A stretch of 8,724 bases of DNA, from the NCBI GenBank assembly GCA_002713495.1, contig PATA01000005.1:10056-18779 (forward strand). Direction: 5' to 3'. Position 1 is the first letter of the stretch. Every line of letters starts with the position of its first letter. Shown piece by piece: positions 7,256-8,724 of the stretch. The notes under the pieces are model-generated. The model was not told the origin of the DNA. It searched no databases and was given only the letters and a program-made list of their open reading frames with translations. Both the position numbers and the translations under genes were made by a program. The stretch is from Flavobacteriaceae bacterium. GTDB lineage: Bacteria; Bacteroidota; Bacteroidia; Flavobacteriales; Flavobacteriaceae.

Positions 7256-7951
7256 ATGAAAATTGCTCTTTTAGGATATGGAAAAATGGGAAAAGAGATT
7301 GAATCTATTTCCAAAAAAAGAAATCACACAATTATTTCAAAAATTGATAAAGATTTTATCGAAGGTGATTTAAAACTAGCTGATATTGCTATAAATTTTA
7401 GCATCCCATCTTCGGCAGTTTCAAATATAACTATGGCCCTAAATTTAAATATTCCTGTGGTTAGTGGAACAACTGGATGGCTTAAAAATTTTAAAAAAAT
7501 AGAGCAAATTTCAAAAAAAAATAATGTTGGATTCTTATACTCCTCTAACTTCAGTATTGGTGTAAATATATTCTTTAAACTAAACAAGTATTTAACAGAA
7601 TTAATGAAAGAATATGAAAATTATTCAATTGAATTAAATGAGACACATCACGACCAAAAAGTTGATTCACCTAGTGGAACTGCTATTTCAATTGCTAATG
7701 ATATTATTTCAAATTCGAGATATGAAAAATGGAATTTAAATTCTGATAAAAAAAAATCATTAAGAATTAACTCTACCCGAAAAGGAAATACAATTGGTAT
7801 TCATGATGTATGTTTTAAATCTGATGTTGATCAAATAAAAATATCTCATGAAAGTTTTTCAAGATCAACTTATGCTATGGGAGCCATTTTTGCAGCTGAA
7901 TGGTTAATTGGAAAAAAAGGAATCTATTCAATGTCAGATGTAATAAAATAA
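7256..7951 (+). CDS. dapB: 4-hydroxy-tetrahydrodipicolinate reductase DapB
   Basis: Cytoplasmic NAD(P)H-dependent reductase that converts 4-hydroxy-tetrahydrodipicolinate to tetrahydrodipicolinate in the diaminopimelate/lysine pathway, feeding peptidoglycan synthesis. The N-terminal Rossmann domain has GYGKMG at 7-12 and SGTTGW at 70-75. The catalytic signature ELNETHHDQKVDSPSGTA spans 126-142? more exactly E126 through T142, followed by A143, with H131/H132 and K135 as the catalytic histidine region and lysine, and SGT binding substrate. RKGNTIGIHDVCF (175-187) and HESFSRSTYAMGAIFAAEWL (198-217) complete the C-terminal domain. At 231 aa it is shorter than E. coli DapB (273 aa); the reduction lies mainly between the second beta strand and the ADIAINFS segment, as in other flavobacterial DapBs as I recall them. 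It sits 5 nt after the DUF5683 gene and 12 nt before lepB. Confidence 0.96.
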   Translation: MKIALLGYGKMGKEIESISKKRNHTIISKIDKDFIEGDLKLADIAINFSIPSSAVSNITMALNLNIPVVSGTTGWLKNFKKIEQISKKNNVGFLYSSNFSIGVNIFFKLNKYLTELMKEYENYSIELNETHHDQKVDSPSGTAISIANDIISNSRYEKWNLNSDKKKSLRINSTRKGNTIGIHDVCFKSDVDQIKISHESFSRSTYAMGAIFAAEWLIGKKGIYSMSDVIK

Positions 7952-7963
7952 ATAGAATGTAAT

Positions 7964-8724
7964 ATGAGCTTTAGTGAATGGTTAGTTTTTGTTTTAATTG
8001 TACAAATAGTTCATTTTATTGGTACATGGAGATTATATTCATTGGCCGGAAGAAAACCCTGGGAGGCATTGATTCCATTGTATAATGCTATAATTTTAAT
8101 GAAAATAATTAAAAAACCTGTTTGGTGGGTAATTTTATTATTTTTTCCTGTTATTAATCTTTTAATTTTTGGAGTATTATGGATTGAAACACTTAAAGTT
8201 TTTGGAAAAAAATCAAAAATAGATGCCTTACTAGGAATTATAACTTTAGGATTTTATATAATGCTTATTAATTATTCTAAATCAACGAAATATATTGGAA
8301 AAATCACAAATTATACCCCTACAGAAGAATGGATCAGTTCTATGACTTTCGCAATTGTTGCTGCTACAATTGTACACACATATTTTATTCAGCCTTTTAT
8401 TATTCCAACTGGGTCTCTGGAAAAGTCTTTGTTAATCGGAGATTTTTTATTCGTAAGTAAGTTTCATTATGGGGCAAGACTACCAACTACACCAATAGCA
8501 ATGCCAATGGTTCACGATACAATCCCTTTATTAAAAACTAGATCATATTTAAAAAAGCCACAAATACCCTTTTTTAGAATTCCAGGATTTCAAAAAATAA
8601 AAAGAAATGATATCGTTGTATTTAATTGGCCGGCAGATACAGTAAGACAGTTTTTTGTTAAAGAAAAAGGAGTGAAAAAACCAATTGATAAAAAATCAAA
8701 TTATGTTAAAAGATGTGTTGGAAT
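7964..8724 (+). CDS. lepB: Signal peptidase I LepB with N-terminal membrane extension (partial, 3' end missing)
   Basis: Membrane serine protease that removes signal peptides from exported proteins. The first 253 residues and two bases of the next codon are visible. Residues 1-115 are an added hydrophobic region with about three membrane segments (about 5-22, 53-72, 88-103) and the motif AGRKPWEALIPLYNA (28-42); extensions of this type are familiar in flavobacterial LepB. A further membrane helix (about 125-142) leads into IIPTGSLEKSLLIGD (146-160), where S151 is the nucleophile; the residue after it is Leu rather than the Met of E. coli. FVSKFHYGA (163-171) and IKRNDIVVFNWP (212-223) are conserved boxes. 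YVKR (247-250) carries the general-base lysine K249, so both dyad residues lie in the window. A long insertion (about 172-211) separates the boxes. The first enzyme in the window likely to depend on it is the lactonase, through its signal peptide. Confidence 0.96.
   Translation, partial: MSFSEWLVFVLIVQIVHFIGTWRLYSLAGRKPWEALIPLYNAIILMKIIKKPVWWVILLFFPVINLLIFGVLWIETLKVFGKKSKIDALLGIITLGFYIMLINYSKSTKYIGKITNYTPTEEWISSMTFAIVAATIVHTYFIQPFIIPTGSLEKSLLIGDFLFVSKFHYGARLPTTPIAMPMVHDTIPLLKTRSYLKKPQIPFFRIPGFQKIKRNDIVVFNWPADTVRQFFVKEKGVKKPIDKKSNYVKRCVG

Overview
The window is a very A+T-rich piece of bacterial chromosome, most likely from a marine member of the Bacteroidetes (class Flavobacteriia). The best evidence is the gene run parA – parB – DUF5683 – dapB – lepB, an order I recognise from flavobacterial chromosomes, together with a signal peptidase I that carries a membrane-embedded N-terminal extension. 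The lack of strong Shine-Dalgarno sequences and a possible TAnnTTTG-type promoter element fit the same assignment. I cannot place the organism more finely than this.

Layout. Positions 1-1974 (minus strand) hold a NodU/CmcH-type O-carbamoyltransferase, followed 3 nt after its stop by the first 26 codons of a further gene that leaves the window. Positions 2176-2249 (plus strand) hold a complete tRNA-Pro(GGG). Positions 2411-4524 hold two exported sugar-oxidation enzymes with overlapping stop and start codons: an SMP-30/gluconolactonase-like lactonase and a PQQ-dependent aldose dehydrogenase of the soluble GDH/YliI type. Positions 4631-4981 encode a small FtsB/DivIC-type division protein. Positions 5064-8724 are a tight housekeeping operon: ParA and ParB (chromosome segregation), a DUF5683 membrane protein, DapB (lysine/diaminopimelate synthesis) and the first 253 residues of signal peptidase I (LepB), cut by the window end. 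Spacings within this run are 2, -14, 5 and 12 nt.

How the genes work together. The dehydrogenase and lactonase form a plausible two-step module outside the cytoplasm: aldose to aldonolactone to aldonic acid. The carbamoyltransferase block probably decorates a surface glycan or secondary metabolite and looks accessory next to the core genes beyond the tRNA. The right half joins chromosome partition, division, peptidoglycan precursor supply and protein export in one stretch.

No insertion sequence, CRISPR array, riboswitch, convincing parS site or strong intrinsic terminator was seen. No intergenic stretch exceeds about 200 nt. I found no clearly new biological system. The most interesting points are the coupled dehydrogenase/lactonase pair, the carbamoyltransferase block beside the tRNA, and the conserved but uncharacterised DUF5683 gene inside the par operon.
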